Source: Actinomycetospora termitidis (GTDB taxonomy: Bacteria; Actinomycetota; Actinomycetes; Mycobacteriales; Pseudonocardiaceae). Taken from it: DNA of 64,000 nucleotides. Shown here in pieces: positions 1-9,051 of the stretch. Where the stretch lies: assembly GCF_030286555.1 (NCBI RefSeq), contig NZ_JASVWF010000003.1, positions 310,001 through 374,000 on the forward strand, read 5' to 3'. Made by a program: the position numbers and the translations under genes. The notes beneath the pieces are model-generated. The model worked only from the letters and a program-made list of their open reading frames with translations, did not search any database and had not been told where the DNA came from. The first letter of the stretch is position 1. Every line of letters starts with the position of its first letter.

Positions 1-1087
1 CGGCCCGGCCGAGCTCGTAGCGCATCTCGAGCAGGGCGGGGGCGGTCACCTCGGAGGCGCAGTCGGTCTCGACGAGCAGCGCGGCGCCGTACGGGTCGAA
101 CTCCAGCGACGACGACGCGTGGTAGGTGTAGCCCTTGTCCTCGCGCAGGTTCTCCACCAGCCGCGAGGAGAAGTAGCCACCGAAGGCCAGGTTCGCCAGC
201 TGCAGGGCGGGATAGCGCGGGTCGGTCCGCGCGACCGCGGCGGCGGAGAGCCGCAGCTGGGACTGCACGGCGCCGGGGCGGTCGACGAGCAGCAGCTCCG
301 AGCCGTGCAGGGCCGGGAGCGAGGGCAGGAGCCCGGCCTCGCCCGGGGCGTCCCAGGACGCGAGCGCCGCCTCCGCCGCGGCGACGGCGGTCGTGGGGTC
401 GATGTCGCCGACCAGCACGAGCACCGAGCCGCGCGGCACGACCTTGCGCCGGTGGGTCGCGAGGAGGTCGTCCGGGGTGACCGACGCGACGTCGTCGACC
501 TCGGGCATCTCGCGGGTGACCGGGTGGTCGCCGTAGCGGTGGCGCTGCAGCGCCCGGCGCGCGATCACCGACGGCTGCGCGGACGCGACCTGGATGCGCT
601 CGGCGAGCCGCTCGCGCTCCCGGGTCACCTCGTCGGCGGGGTAGGTCGCGCCGGCGAGCACGTCGGCGAGGACGTCGAGCAGGGTGGGCAGCCCGTCGGC
701 CAGGGCGTGGCCCGCGGCGGCGAGCCGCTCGGGGTCGACCGAGAAGCCCATCTCGCCGCCGACGCCCGCGAGGTCGTCGTCGAGCGAGACCCGGCTGCGT
801 CGCGTGGTGCCGGAGAGCACCGTGGACGCGAGCACCTCGGCGACGGCGGCGTAGCGCGGGTCCTCGGAGCCCTCGCCGGAGAAGGGGATGCGCAGCCGCA
901 CCTCGACCATCGGCACGCCCGGGCGGCGGACCGCGATGACGCGCAGACCCGTCGTCAGGACCGTGTCGGCCTCGTCGGGGGCCGGGACCTCCGGCTGCGG
1001 GCGCAGCGGCGGCAGCTCCCGGGGCCCGGCCTCGGTGCGGCCGATCTCCTCGGCGGAGCGGCGGTCGGCGGTGGTGGGGGCGGTCAT
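1..1087 (-). CDS. M16 family peptidase, non-catalytic-type subunit (3' end outside window)
   Basis: The visible 362 residues are the N-terminal part of an M16 (pitrilysin/insulinase-like) protein. The segment that would carry the zinc-binding HxxEH lacks it, while the glycine-rich R/Y region (FGGYFSSRL followed by GYTYHASSS) is kept. This is the pattern of the beta-type partner in two-gene M16 systems, which helps bind substrate while the other subunit cleaves. Its ATG overlaps the stop of the upstream M16 gene by 4 bp (ATGA, 1084-1087), so the two are translationally coupled and probably form a heterodimer. The C-terminus lies beyond position 1. Confidence 0.88.
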   Translation of the reverse strand, partial: MTAPTTADRRSAEEIGRTEAGPRELPPLRPQPEVPAPDEADTVLTTGLRVIAVRRPGVPMVEVRLRIPFSGEGSEDPRYAAVAEVLASTVLSGTTRRSRVSLDDDLAGVGGEMGFSVDPERLAAAGHALADGLPTLLDVLADVLAGATYPADEVTRERERLAERIQVASAQPSVIARRALQRHRYGDHPVTREMPEVDDVASVTPDDLLATHRRKVVPRGSVLVLVGDIDPTTAVAAAEAALASWDAPGEAGLLPSLPALHGSELLLVDRPGAVQSQLRLSAAAVARTDPRYPALQLANLAFGGYFSSRLVENLREDKGYTYHASSSLEFDPYGAALLVETDCASEVTAPALLEMRYELGRA

Positions 1088-2409
1088 GCCTGGGCTCCCG
1101 GGGTGAGGACGAGCAGGGCGCGGGAGTCCGGGCGCAGGGCGGCCGCGGCCTCGGCGACGGCCTCGGGGGTGACGGCGGCGATCTCGGCGGGCAGCTCGTC
1201 GGAGAGCTCCGCCCGACCGTGGACGAGCTCGGCCGAGCCGAGGGCCAGCATCCGGTTCATCAGCCGGTCGTGCTCCCGGTAGAGGGCGCTGGCCCACCGG
1301 GCGGTGACCCGGCGCAGCTCCTCGGGCTCCGGTCCCTTCTCCGCGAGCAGCGCGAGCTCGGCGTCGACGGCGTCGACGACCTGCCGCGGGTCGACGGAGT
1401 CCGGGTGCACGGCGGTGACGGTGAAGGTGTCGGGGTCCCGCGCGTCGAGCGGCGCGCCCATGAGCCCGGCCGCGGCGGAGACGTCGGTGACCAGACCGTC
1501 GCCGTAGACGAGGCGCTGGGTCAGCCGGGCGGCCTCGCCGTCGGTGAGCAGGCTCCCGAGGACGGCGTGGGCGAGGTAGCCGCGCAGGTCCGCCGCGGGG
1601 TCGGGCAGGCGGTAGCCGAGCGCCAGCGCGGGCAGGGGCGCGTGGGGGTCGACGACGGACTCGTACCGCTCGCCGTCGGGAACCGGCTCGCCGAAGGACG
1701 GCCGGGCGGGCACCGGGCGCGCCGGGATGTCCCCGAAGTGGCGCTCGACCAGCGCCGCGGCGTCGTCGGGGTCGAAGTCGCCGACGACGGTCAGGACGGC
1801 GTTGCCCGGGGCGTAGTAGGCGTCGAAGAAGGCCGCGGCGTCGTCCAGGGTGGACGTCTCGAGGTCGCGGAAGTCCCCGTACCCGTTGTGGGCGTTGGGG
1901 TAGGTCGAGTACAGCACCGGCGGCAGCAGGATCCAGGGGAAGCCGCCGTAGGGCCGGTTGAGCACGTTGAGGCGGATCTCCTCCTTCACCACGTCGATCT
2001 GGTTCGCGAGGTTCTCCGCGGTGAGCTTCGGCGCACGCAACCGGTCGGCCTCGAGGAAGAGGCCGCGCTCCAGGGCGCCGGCGGGGAGGATCTGGAAGTA
2101 GTCGGTGTAGTCCTGGTGGGTGGAGCCGTTGAACACCCCACCCGAGCCCTGGACGTGCCGGAAGTGCGCGAGCTTCTCCAGGCTCTCCGAGCCCTGGAAC
2201 ATCAGGTGCTCGAAGAGGTGCGCGAAGCCGGTGCGCCCCTCCGGTTCGCTGCGGAACCCGACGTCGACGTGGACGGCGACCCCGACGACGGGGTTGGTCC
2301 GGTCGGGCGCGAGGAGCACCCGCAGGCCGTTGCCGAGGGTCAGACGCTGTCGCTCCGCGCCCGGCGACCGCGGGGCGGCCGGGGCTGTCGAGGTGGGGGC
2401 CGTACTCAC
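1084..2409 (-). CDS. M16 family zinc metallopeptidase, catalytic subunit
   Basis: 441 aa, the usual length for a single-unit M16 peptidase. The inverted zinc motif HLFEH is near residue 65 (context GFAHLFEHLMFQG), followed by a downstream glutamate region, so this is the catalytic member of the pair with the next gene. No signal peptide is visible, so it is probably cytoplasmic and acts on peptides or small proteins. The start is the ATG at 2409, with an N-terminus rich in Ser, Thr and Pro. It lies 9 bp downstream of a small membrane protein gene on the same strand. Confidence 0.9.
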   Translation of the reverse strand: MSTAPTSTAPAAPRSPGAERQRLTLGNGLRVLLAPDRTNPVVGVAVHVDVGFRSEPEGRTGFAHLFEHLMFQGSESLEKLAHFRHVQGSGGVFNGSTHQDYTDYFQILPAGALERGLFLEADRLRAPKLTAENLANQIDVVKEEIRLNVLNRPYGGFPWILLPPVLYSTYPNAHNGYGDFRDLETSTLDDAAAFFDAYYAPGNAVLTVVGDFDPDDAAALVERHFGDIPARPVPARPSFGEPVPDGERYESVVDPHAPLPALALGYRLPDPAADLRGYLAHAVLGSLLTDGEAARLTQRLVYGDGLVTDVSAAAGLMGAPLDARDPDTFTVTAVHPDSVDPRQVVDAVDAELALLAEKGPEPEELRRVTARWASALYREHDRLMNRMLALGSAELVHGRAELSDELPAEIAAVTPEAVAEAAAALRPDSRALLVLTPGAQA

Positions 2410-2418
2410 CCCACGACC

Positions 2419-3084
2419 CTAACGGCGACGGTGGGTGCGCTGGGCGGGGACGGCGTTCCGGGCGGATCGACCGGCGGCGCGACGGGTCGGTCGGGTCGCA
2501 CGGCGGGCGGGTGCAGGCCGACGGGCGGGCGTCGTCCGGCGAGCCAGGGTCACCACGAGCGATCCGGCGCCGAGCGCCGCGGCGACGGCGAGGGCGAGTT
2601 CGAGGCGCGCGACCAGGGGGGAGACGGTGTCGCCGCCGACGTCGGTCGTCGTGGGGGCGCCGTGGCCCCCCGTGCCCGCGACGGCGAGCGGGGCGACGAT
2701 CGCGCCGTCGGCGGGGACCTCGACGGCGACCGGGAAGCCGGGGCTGCGTCCGCACCCGTCGAGGACCGCCGCGCGCAGCACCCCGCCGACGTCGACGGTG
2801 ACCCGGTCGTGCGGGTCGGGCGACAGGCAGGACGCGGTGGCGACGACGACGGCGGTGGCCGTCACCGGCGGCGCGACCGGAGCGGCCGCGGGCGCCGGGG
2901 CGAGGCCGATGACCTGCGCGAGGGCGGGCACGCGCGGCACGACGAGCGCGACGACGGCCATCGCCCCGAGCGCCAGCGCGACGAGCAGCACGAGGGTGCG
3001 GGTGGAACGCTGATCACTCTCGGCGACCCGGGGACGCGCGAGCGTGGAGGCGCGTGACGGGAGCCCGTCGACCGAGAGTGACAC
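2419..3084 (-). CDS. Two-pass membrane protein of unknown function
   Basis: 221 aa from a GTG at 3084; no Met is available in this part of the frame. A first membrane segment lies at about residues 27-50 and a second at about 165-190. Between them is an external domain with two cysteines about 24 residues apart, which could form a disulfide. The tail is very basic (Arg-rich, with Thr, Ala and Pro) and would lie in the cytoplasm. I do not recognise a family. It ends 9 bp before the M16 peptidase gene, so it may be co-transcribed with the peptidase pair. The start is uncertain because the only purine-rich stretch upstream (GGAG) is about 13 bp away. Confidence 0.6.
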   Translation of the reverse strand: MSLSVDGLPSRASTLARPRVAESDQRSTRTLVLLVALALGAMAVVALVVPRVPALAQVIGLAPAPAAAPVAPPVTATAVVVATASCLSPDPHDRVTVDVGGVLRAAVLDGCGRSPGFPVAVEVPADGAIVAPLAVAGTGGHGAPTTTDVGGDTVSPLVARLELALAVAAALGAGSLVVTLARRTTPARRPAPARRATRPTRRAAGRSARNAVPAQRTHRRR

Positions 3085-3255
3085 GGGTGGGATTCTGCTC
3101 CCGAGGCGCCGGACCCGATGGAGGGATCCCCGGCTGTACCCACCGCGACCGGCTGGTACACCTACCCGCCGCGATTCCGTCCCGACCGGCGCATCGACCA
3201 CCGGTCGGCGGTGGCCCCCCGCTGACGGTGGGTGCCGGCTACGGGGACCCTTCCG

Positions 3256-3312
3256 GAACGAACGAACGGCACTCTCGCTGCATCTACGCGCGCGAGAGTG
3301 CCGTTCGATCAG
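3256..3312. repeat. Palindromic repeat, family B copy 1 (terminator position)
   Basis: A perfect 16-bp inverted repeat (CGAACGGCACTCTCGC at 3263-3278 and its complement at 3292-3307) with a 13-nt loop. It abuts the stop codon of the M20 peptidase gene (3309-3311). A close copy, including the 5' flank TCCGGAACGARCGAACGG, lies after dctA at 63776-63836. There is no T-tract, but the hairpin could end transcription or stabilise the 3' end. Confidence 0.85.
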
Positions 3313-4733
3313 GGTCGACGGCCACGAGCGGCCAGCAGCCGCCACAGGTGTGCCACGGACTCCGCCCCGCGCAGCAGCAGGGGCAGCACGGCGCGCTCGT
3401 CCGGGGCGTGGATGCGGTCGCCCGGCAGCATCACGCCGAGGAAGGCCAGCGGGGCGCCGAGGGCCTCGGTCAGCAGCGCCTCCGGCCCGCTGCCGCCCTC
3501 GCGGGCCGGGAGGACCTCGGCGCCGAGCGCGATGCCCATCGCCTCGCGGATCGAGGCGACCAGGTCGGAGTCGAGGTCGCAGATCAGCGGGGGCACGCCG
3601 GGCCCGCCGGTGGAGACCTCCGCGTCGATCCCGGCCGGGACGCGGTCGGCGACGTAGCGCTCGAGGAGGGCCTTGATGCGTGCCGGGTCCTGGTGGTCGA
3701 CCAGCCGGAACGTCATCTTCAGCGTCGCCGAGTGCGGCACGATCGTCTTGTGGCCCGGCCCGGCGTAGCCGCCGTGCAGGCCGTTGACCTCGGCGGTCGG
3801 GCGGGCCCAGAGGCGCTCGTAGGTCGACCAGCCGGCCTCGCCGGAGGTCGCCATCGCCCCGGCCGCGGATCCCGCGAGCCACGCGGGCTCGTCGAACGGC
3901 AGCGCCGCCCAGGCCGCGCGTTCCTCGGCGGTCGGCTCGCGGACGTCGTCGTAGAACCCCGGGACGGCGATGTGGCCGTCCTCGTCGTGGAAGGTCGCGA
4001 CCAGCCGGGCGAGCTCGGTGACCGGGTTCGGCACCGCCCCGCCGAACTGGCCGGAGTGCAGGTCGACCGAGGCGCCGCGGTAGACCACCTCGAGGTCGAC
4101 CAGGCCGCGCATCCCGCAGCACACGGTGGGCGTCTCCCGGTCGACCATGCCGGTGTCGGTCACGACGATCTCGTCGCACGCCAGCGCGTCGCCGTGCGCG
4201 GCGAGGACCTCGGCGAGGTGCGCGGAGCCGGACTCCTCCTCCCCCTCGACCAGCAGCTTCAGCGACACCGCGGGCGCGCTCGCCCCGGTCGCCGCGAGGT
4301 GCGCCCGGACGCCCAGCAGCACCATCGCGATGTGGCCCTTGTCGTCGGAGGCGCCGCGCCCGCGCAGCTCCTCCCCCACCACCTGCGGGTCGAACGGGGC
4401 GAAGGACCACCCGTCGTCGAGGTCGGCCGGCTGCACGTCGTGGTGGCCGTAGACCAGCACGGTCGGCGCGGCGGGGTCGGCGGCGGGCCAGTGGGCGTAG
4501 ACCGCGGGCAGGGCCGCGGTGTCCGACCACACCTCCACCGTCGGCCACCCGTCCCGGCGCAGGGTGGCCGCGAGCCACTCCGCGGAGCGGGCCACGTCGC
4601 CGTGGTGGTCGGGGTCGGCGCTGATCGACGGGATGCGCAGCCACTCGGAGAGCTCGGCGACGAAGGCGTCGGCCCGGGCCGCCACCTCGGTCTGCTCGAC
4701 GGTTCCGGAGAGCGGCTCGATCGTGCTGGTCAC
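3309..4733 (-). CDS. M20 family dipeptidase / metallopeptidase
   Basis: 474 aa. The di-zinc site motifs are in order: YGHHDVQPA (His and Asp ligands), GRGASDDKG (bridging Asp), EGEEESGS (catalytic Glu and ligand Glu), TDTG and a late GDRIHAPDE (last His ligand). The lid/dimerisation domain lies between them. This is the M20 dipeptidase group (CNDP/ArgE/DapE fold), which hydrolyses dipeptides or N-acylated amino acids in the cytoplasm. Two GTG starts are possible, 4742 and 4733; 4733 is preferred because a G-rich Shine-Dalgarno-like stretch precedes it. It follows the DoxX gene with almost no gap. A strong palindrome sits on its stop codon. Confidence 0.9.
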   Translation of the reverse strand: MTSTIEPLSGTVEQTEVAARADAFVAELSEWLRIPSISADPDHHGDVARSAEWLAATLRRDGWPTVEVWSDTAALPAVYAHWPAADPAAPTVLVYGHHDVQPADLDDGWSFAPFDPQVVGEELRGRGASDDKGHIAMVLLGVRAHLAATGASAPAVSLKLLVEGEEESGSAHLAEVLAAHGDALACDEIVVTDTGMVDRETPTVCCGMRGLVDLEVVYRGASVDLHSGQFGGAVPNPVTELARLVATFHDEDGHIAVPGFYDDVREPTAEERAAWAALPFDEPAWLAGSAAGAMATSGEAGWSTYERLWARPTAEVNGLHGGYAGPGHKTIVPHSATLKMTFRLVDHQDPARIKALLERYVADRVPAGIDAEVSTGGPGVPPLICDLDSDLVASIREAMGIALGAEVLPAREGGSGPEALLTEALGAPLAFLGVMLPGDRIHAPDERAVLPLLLRGAESVAHLWRLLAARGRRP

Positions 4734-4743
4734 CCGCCCCACG

Positions 4744-5148
4744 CTAGTCCGCGACGAGGGCCCGGATCTCGTGCCGCCGCACCACCGCGACCACGAGGAG
4801 CAGCACGCCCAGGATCACCGGCGTGTACCAGAAGCCGACGGAGAGGAAGAACAGCTGCGCGATCGTGGCGCCGACCATCAGCGCCGCGAGGCACGCGGCG
4901 GCGAGCGCCGTGACCCGCGGGACCAGCAGGCCGATGCCGCCCGCGATCTCGAGGACGCCGACGACGTAGCGGAGCACCTGGCCGCCCGGGAGCTCCGCGA
5001 AGAGCTGGATCGCGTACGCGTCGCCCCAGAGCTTCGGCAGGCCGGAGCCGACGACGAACATCAGGGCCAGCAGGACCTGGAGGACCCACAGGCCGATCGT
5101 GACGGCGCGCGAGCGGGAGGCGGCAGGGGCGGCGGTGAGGGTGCTCAT
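4744..5148 (-). CDS. DoxX family membrane protein
   Basis: 134 aa with four predicted membrane helices, at about residues 16-36, 58-76, 82-104 and 108-126. It has the typical DoxX loop with a conserved LPKLWG-type segment after helix 1. Family members are small integral membrane proteins, some linked to oxidative-stress protection; the substrate is unknown here. ATG start at 5148. It is divergent from the gamma-glutamyltransferase gene across an 84-bp gap with an unusually AT-rich patch. Confidence 0.85.
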   Translation of the reverse strand: MSTLTAAPAASRSRAVTIGLWVLQVLLALMFVVGSGLPKLWGDAYAIQLFAELPGGQVLRYVVGVLEIAGGIGLLVPRVTALAAACLAALMVGATIAQLFFLSVGFWYTPVILGVLLLVVAVVRRHEIRALVAD

Positions 5149-5155
5149 GGGGACG

Positions 5156-5185
5156 ATCCTGCTGCTCAGCGCGTCGTGGTGTCAA
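5156..5185 (-). promoter_or_regulatory. Candidate sigma-70-type promoter for the DoxX gene
   Basis: On the minus strand, TTGACA (complement of 5180-5185) is followed after 18 bp by CAGGAT (complement of 5156-5161). The start point would fall close to the ATG at 5148, giving a leaderless or near-leaderless transcript, which is common in actinobacteria. Identified by motif match only. Confidence 0.35.
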
Positions 5186-5232
5186 TACCGTAGTTCAGAG
5201 TTGTTTTTTCGTACTGCACCTCGGGCGGGATC

Positions 5233-7089
5233 GTGCGCGACCATCGGCGGGTGACCTTCTCCCGCCCGCCGGCCTTCACCACGCGCCCGACCCTGGAGGG
5301 CACCGTCGGGATGGCGGCGTCCACCCACTGGGCGGCGTCCGCGACCGCGATGGGCGTGCTGGAGCGCGGCGGGAACGCCTTCGACGCCGCGGTGGCCGCG
5401 GCCTTCGTCCTGCAGGTCGTCGAGCCGCACCTCAACGGGCCCGGCGGGGACCTGACCGCGATCTTCACGACGGCGGGTGAGGAGACCCCGCGGGTCCTCG
5501 ACGGGCAGGGCCCGGCACCGGCCGCGGCCTCCGCCGCGCGGTACCGGGACGAGGGCCTCGACCGCGTCCCCGGCTCGGGCGCGTTGGCCGCCGCGATCCC
5601 GGGCGCGACCGACGCCTGGCTCCTCCTGCTGCGCGACCACGGGACCTGGGAGGTCGCCGACGTCGTCGCGCCGGCGATCGACTACGCCCGCGACGGCTTC
5701 CCCGCCGTCGCGCGGGTCGGCTCGACCATCGCCGCGGTGGCCGACCTGTTCACCGGGCACTGGCCCTCGAGCGCCGCGTTGTGGCTGCCCGGCGGCCGCC
5801 CGCCCGCGCCCGGGCAGGTGCTGCGCAACCCGGCCTGGGCGGCGACCCTGAACCGGCTGGCCGACACCGCCCAGGGGCCGACGCGCGAGGCCCGGGTCGA
5901 CGCCGTCCGGACCGTCTGGGCCGAGGGGTTCGTCGCCGAGGCGATCGAGGCGTTCTGCCGGACCCCGCACCGCCACGCCTCGGGGACCGACCACGCGGGC
6001 GTGCTCACGGTCGCGGACTCCGCCGGCTGGCGGGCGTCGGTGACCGACGCCGCCGTCGGGACCTTCCGGGGGTACCGCGTGGCCAAGACCCCGCTGTGGG
6101 GGCAGGGTCCCGCTCTCCTGCAGATGCTGGCCCTGCTCGAGCCGGACCCGCCCGACCCGTCGACCGAGGAGGGCGCGCACCGCGTCCTGGAGGCGATCAA
6201 GCTCGCGCAGGCCGACCGCGAGGCCTGGTTCGGCGACGCCTCCCCGATCACGGTCGACGAGTTGCTCGACCCGGACTACGTCGCCCGGCGGCGGACACTC
6301 ATCGCGGACGAGGCCTCGTCCGACGTCCGACCGGGCGGGGTCGGCGGGCGGGACCCGCGCCTCGCGGAGCTCGCGACCGCAGGCCTGGCCCCGGGGGTGT
6401 CGGGCGGGTCGGCGGTCGGCGAGCCGACGGTGACGATCGGCGGGGAGCCCGGGGCGAGCGGTGCGACGGGAGAACCCCGGACGTCGTCGCACGGGGAGAT
6501 GCGCGGCGACACCTGCCACCTCGACGTCGCGGACCGGTGGGGCAACCTCGTCTCGGCGACGCCGTCGGGCGGGTGGCTGCAGTCCTCCCCGACGATCCCG
6601 GAGCTCGGCTTCGCGCTCGGCACCCGGCTGCAGATGACGTGGCTCGAGGAGGGCCTGCCGTCGACGCTGACGCCAGGGCGTCGGCCGCGGACGACGTTGA
6701 CCCCCACCCTCGTGCTCGACGACCGCGGCCCCCTCGTCGCGGTCGGGTCACCGGGCGGCGACCAGCAGGACCAGTGGCAGCTGCTCTACCTGCTCCGCAC
6801 CCTCGTCGGCGGGTGGTCGCCGCAGGCCGCGATCGACGCCCCCGCGCTGCACACGACGTCGTCGCCGGGCTCGTTCTGGCCGCGCGACCGGGAGCCGGGC
6901 GGGGCCGTCGTCGAGGACCGGCTCGGTGACGCGGTCATCGCCGGCCTGGAACGGCGGGGGCACCGGGTGACGCGGGCGGGCGACTGGTCGCTGGGCCGGC
7001 TCTCGGCGGTCGGGATCGACCGCGACCGTGGGGTGCTGTGGGGCGCGGCCAACCCGCGGGGCATGCAGGGGTACGCGGTGGGAAGGTGA
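5233..7089 (+). CDS. Gamma-glutamyltransferase family (Ntn hydrolase) enzyme
   Basis: 618 aa. The N-terminal half has the GGT signature (AASTHWAASATAMGVLERGGNAFDAA, read as two parts, then GPGGDLTAIF). The self-cleavage site is GDTCHLDV, with the nucleophile Thr at about residue 427, followed by DRWGNLVSATPSGG of the small subunit. There is no signal peptide, so it is probably the cytoplasmic YwrD-like branch. It likely transfers or hydrolyses gamma-glutamyl or related amide groups; the natural substrate is not evident. The start may be GTG 5233 or the in-frame GTG at 5251. The next gene starts 5 bp after the stop. Confidence 0.88.
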   Translation: MRDHRRVTFSRPPAFTTRPTLEGTVGMAASTHWAASATAMGVLERGGNAFDAAVAAAFVLQVVEPHLNGPGGDLTAIFTTAGEETPRVLDGQGPAPAAASAARYRDEGLDRVPGSGALAAAIPGATDAWLLLLRDHGTWEVADVVAPAIDYARDGFPAVARVGSTIAAVADLFTGHWPSSAALWLPGGRPPAPGQVLRNPAWAATLNRLADTAQGPTREARVDAVRTVWAEGFVAEAIEAFCRTPHRHASGTDHAGVLTVADSAGWRASVTDAAVGTFRGYRVAKTPLWGQGPALLQMLALLEPDPPDPSTEEGAHRVLEAIKLAQADREAWFGDASPITVDELLDPDYVARRRTLIADEASSDVRPGGVGGRDPRLAELATAGLAPGVSGGSAVGEPTVTIGGEPGASGATGEPRTSSHGEMRGDTCHLDVADRWGNLVSATPSGGWLQSSPTIPELGFALGTRLQMTWLEEGLPSTLTPGRRPRTTLTPTLVLDDRGPLVAVGSPGGDQQDQWQLLYLLRTLVGGWSPQAAIDAPALHTTSSPGSFWPRDREPGGAVVEDRLGDAVIAGLERRGHRVTRAGDWSLGRLSAVGIDRDRGVLWGAANPRGMQGYAVGR

Positions 7090-7094
7090 TCGAC

Positions 7095-7490
7095 ATGGCC
7101 TCCCTCCTGCGCCGTCGCCGCCGCCCCTCCCCGGACACCTCGGCGGCCCTGCTCGCCTACCCGCTGCTGGGCATGGGGGTGCTGCACTTCGCGGTGCCCG
7201 CCCCGTTCGACACGATCGTCCCGCCGTGGATCCCGGGCGGCGCCCGGTTCTGGACCTACGCGAGCGGGGTGGCCGAGCTCGCCGTCGGGACCGCGGTGGC
7301 CGTGCCGCGCACCCGGCGCCTGGGGGCGACGGCCGCCGCCGGGCTGTTCCTCGCGGTGTTCCCCGCCAACGTGCAGATGGCGTGGGACTGGCGTCGGCGG
7401 CCGTGGCCGTGGCAGGCGGTCGCGATCGGGCGGCTGCCGCTGCAGTACCCGATGATCGCGCACGCGCTGCGGGTGCGGGCCGAGGCCTAA
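7095..7490 (+). CDS. Small DoxX-like membrane protein
   Basis: 131 aa with about four membrane segments. The core LLGMGVLHFAVPAPFDTIVPPW and the later FPANVQM motif are shared with the protein at 18331-18723 (VPPWVP and FPGNVAQW), so the two are paralogues of the DoxX-like family. The start is the ATG at 7095, a few bases after the gamma-glutamyltransferase stop, suggesting co-transcription. Its stop overlaps that of the convergent gene on the other strand. The function is unknown. Confidence 0.8.
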   Translation: MASLLRRRRRPSPDTSAALLAYPLLGMGVLHFAVPAPFDTIVPPWIPGGARFWTYASGVAELAVGTAVAVPRTRRLGATAAAGLFLAVFPANVQMAWDWRRRPWPWQAVAIGRLPLQYPMIAHALRVRAEA

Positions 7491-8227
7491 CCGGGCAGCC
7501 CGAGGACGTCCGCCGGGTCGTGACGGCGGGCGAGGGCGGCGAAGCGGGCCTCGTCGCCCGCGCCCGGCTCGGCCGCGAGCAGCGCGGGCCCGGCACCGTC
7601 GGCGTCCAGGACGATCTCGGTGACGACGCCGACCGCCTCCGGTCGGCAGCGGAAGGCCCACCAGAGCTCGGGATCGGGGTGGGCGCCGGCCAGGTGGTGG
7701 ACGACGCCGTCACCGGTCACCAGCGTGACGCCCCGCAGACCGCCCGCGCCCGGGGCGTCGGCGACCGTGTCGCCCCGCCGCGGGACCCGCACGGTCCCGC
7801 CGGTCGCGGCGACGACCCGCCGGACCTGCGCCCAGGAGGCGCCGACGCCGGCGTGGACCAGTCCGTCGCGCAGCTCCACCCGGTCGACCCGGGCGAGCGA
7901 CAGCGCGACGGCGGGTCGGCCGGTCCGGCTCGGGGGCTGCGCGGTGTGCGGATCGAGCACCACGACCTCGGTGTCCTGCTGCGCCGCCCAGGTCAGGGTG
8001 GCGACGACGTCCGCGGTGCTCGTCGCGCCGACCACCGCGACGACCCGCGCGGGTGGCCGGCCGAGGGACGTGGCACGCAGCAGGTCGACCGCGCCGTCGG
8101 CGGTCCAGGACGGGTTGACCGGGCCGTCCACGAGGTCACCGAGTTCGAGGGCGGCGCGGGCCACCCGACCGGAGGCGCCGTCGTGGCTCGGGCGCGGACT
8201 GATCGTCACGCCCGGTGCATCGCTCAC
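7487..8227 (-). CDS. Half-length relative of an FAD-linked oxidase
   Basis: 246 aa from a GTG at 8227. It aligns by eye with the FAD-binding N-terminal domain of the oxidase encoded at 9052-10428: the PARVVAVVGATSTADVVATL segment, then VGASWAQVRRVVAATGG, GVTLVTGDGVVHHL and GVVTEIVLDADG. The segment matching the full-length protein's GHADFSHRG flavin-attachment region is replaced by LDPHTAQPP. The substrate domain is missing, and the sequence jumps to a tail like the oxidase's own C-terminus (HDPADVLGLPG). It probably does not bind flavin covalently and may be a regulatory or structural relative. It is last in a three-gene tandem. Confidence 0.7.
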   Translation of the reverse strand: MSDAPGVTISPRPSHDGASGRVARAALELGDLVDGPVNPSWTADGAVDLLRATSLGRPPARVVAVVGATSTADVVATLTWAAQQDTEVVVLDPHTAQPPSRTGRPAVALSLARVDRVELRDGLVHAGVGASWAQVRRVVAATGGTVRVPRRGDTVADAPGAGGLRGVTLVTGDGVVHHLAGAHPDPELWWAFRCRPEAVGVVTEIVLDADGAGPALLAAEPGAGDEARFAALARRHDPADVLGLPG

Positions 8228-8240
8228 GACCCCGGAAGGG

Positions 8241-9023
8241 TTATCCGGATTCCGGCACCGATCGGGTGAGCACCCCGGACGGGTCGTGCCGGAGGAGGGT
8301 CGCGGTGACCCGGTCCTCCTCGGCGTCGGTCAGTGCCGGTCGGCGTGCCAGCACGGTGACGTCCCAGGGGTCGATCTCGACCTCGGTGACGACCCCGGCG
8401 AGCTCGGGCCGCACCCGGTAGGCCCACCACAGGTCCGGGTCCCCGGCTCCGGCGCCGAGGCGGTGGACCACCCCGTTGCCGGTGACGAGCGTGACGCCGA
8501 GCTTCGTCAGCGCTCCCACACCGTGGGCGACGGTGCCCGGGCGGCGCAGCAGCGCCCGTGGCCGCCGGGGCCCGCCGGGTCCGGGCGCGTCCTGCTCGAC
8601 CCGCGCCGCCTCGCGGTGCAGCGCCGACCAGGCGGCGCCGACCCCGGCGCGGACGCCCCGTGTGCGCAGGTCCGTCGACACCCCGTCCACCCGGCTGAGC
8701 GAGAGCGCGAGGACCGGCCGGGCACCCGTCGTCGGGAGGGTGTCCATCCGGCGCGGGCGGGGGTCGAGGACGACGACGCCCACGTCGTGGGCCGCCGCCC
8801 AGCCCAGGGTGGCGGCCACGTCGTGCGTGCCGGTCGCCCCGACCACCGCGAGGACGCGCCGCAGCGTGCCCGCGGTCGGGTCCCCGGCGAGCTCGATCGC
8901 GGCACCGGTCGAGGACGGAGCGTGGACCGGGCCGTCCAGGAGCGGCTCGAGCTCCGCTGCGGCCCGGCCGGCGCGTCCCCCGTGGATCGCGCGCCGCGGC
9001 AGCTCCTGCGGTCCGATGGTCAT
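8241..9023 (-). CDS. Second half-length relative of an FAD-linked oxidase
   Basis: 260 aa from the ATG at 9023. It is closely related to its downstream neighbour: VLAVVGATGTHDVAATLGWA, VVVLDPRPRRMD in place of the flavin-attachment His region, VGAAWSALHREAARV, LGVTLVTGNGVVH, DLWWAYRVRPELAGVVTE, ending RHDPSGVLTRS. The N-terminal flavin domain fold appears kept while the catalytic domain is absent. The 17-bp and 28-bp spacings on either side suggest that this gene, the next one and the full-length oxidase are transcribed together. The function is not known. Confidence 0.7.
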   Translation of the reverse strand: MTIGPQELPRRAIHGGRAGRAAAELEPLLDGPVHAPSSTGAAIELAGDPTAGTLRRVLAVVGATGTHDVAATLGWAAAHDVGVVVLDPRPRRMDTLPTTGARPVLALSLSRVDGVSTDLRTRGVRAGVGAAWSALHREAARVEQDAPGPGGPRRPRALLRRPGTVAHGVGALTKLGVTLVTGNGVVHRLGAGAGDPDLWWAYRVRPELAGVVTEVEIDPWDVTVLARRPALTDAEEDRVTATLLRHDPSGVLTRSVPESG

Positions 9024-9051
9024 GACGTCCCCCTGTCGACCCGGTCCGGTG

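Noticed and set aside
119-1282. Plus-strand open frame opposite the M16 peptidases
   Set aside because: It is antisense to a protein with clear M16 motifs and has a low-complexity Gly/Arg/Val composition typical of GC-rich shadow frames.
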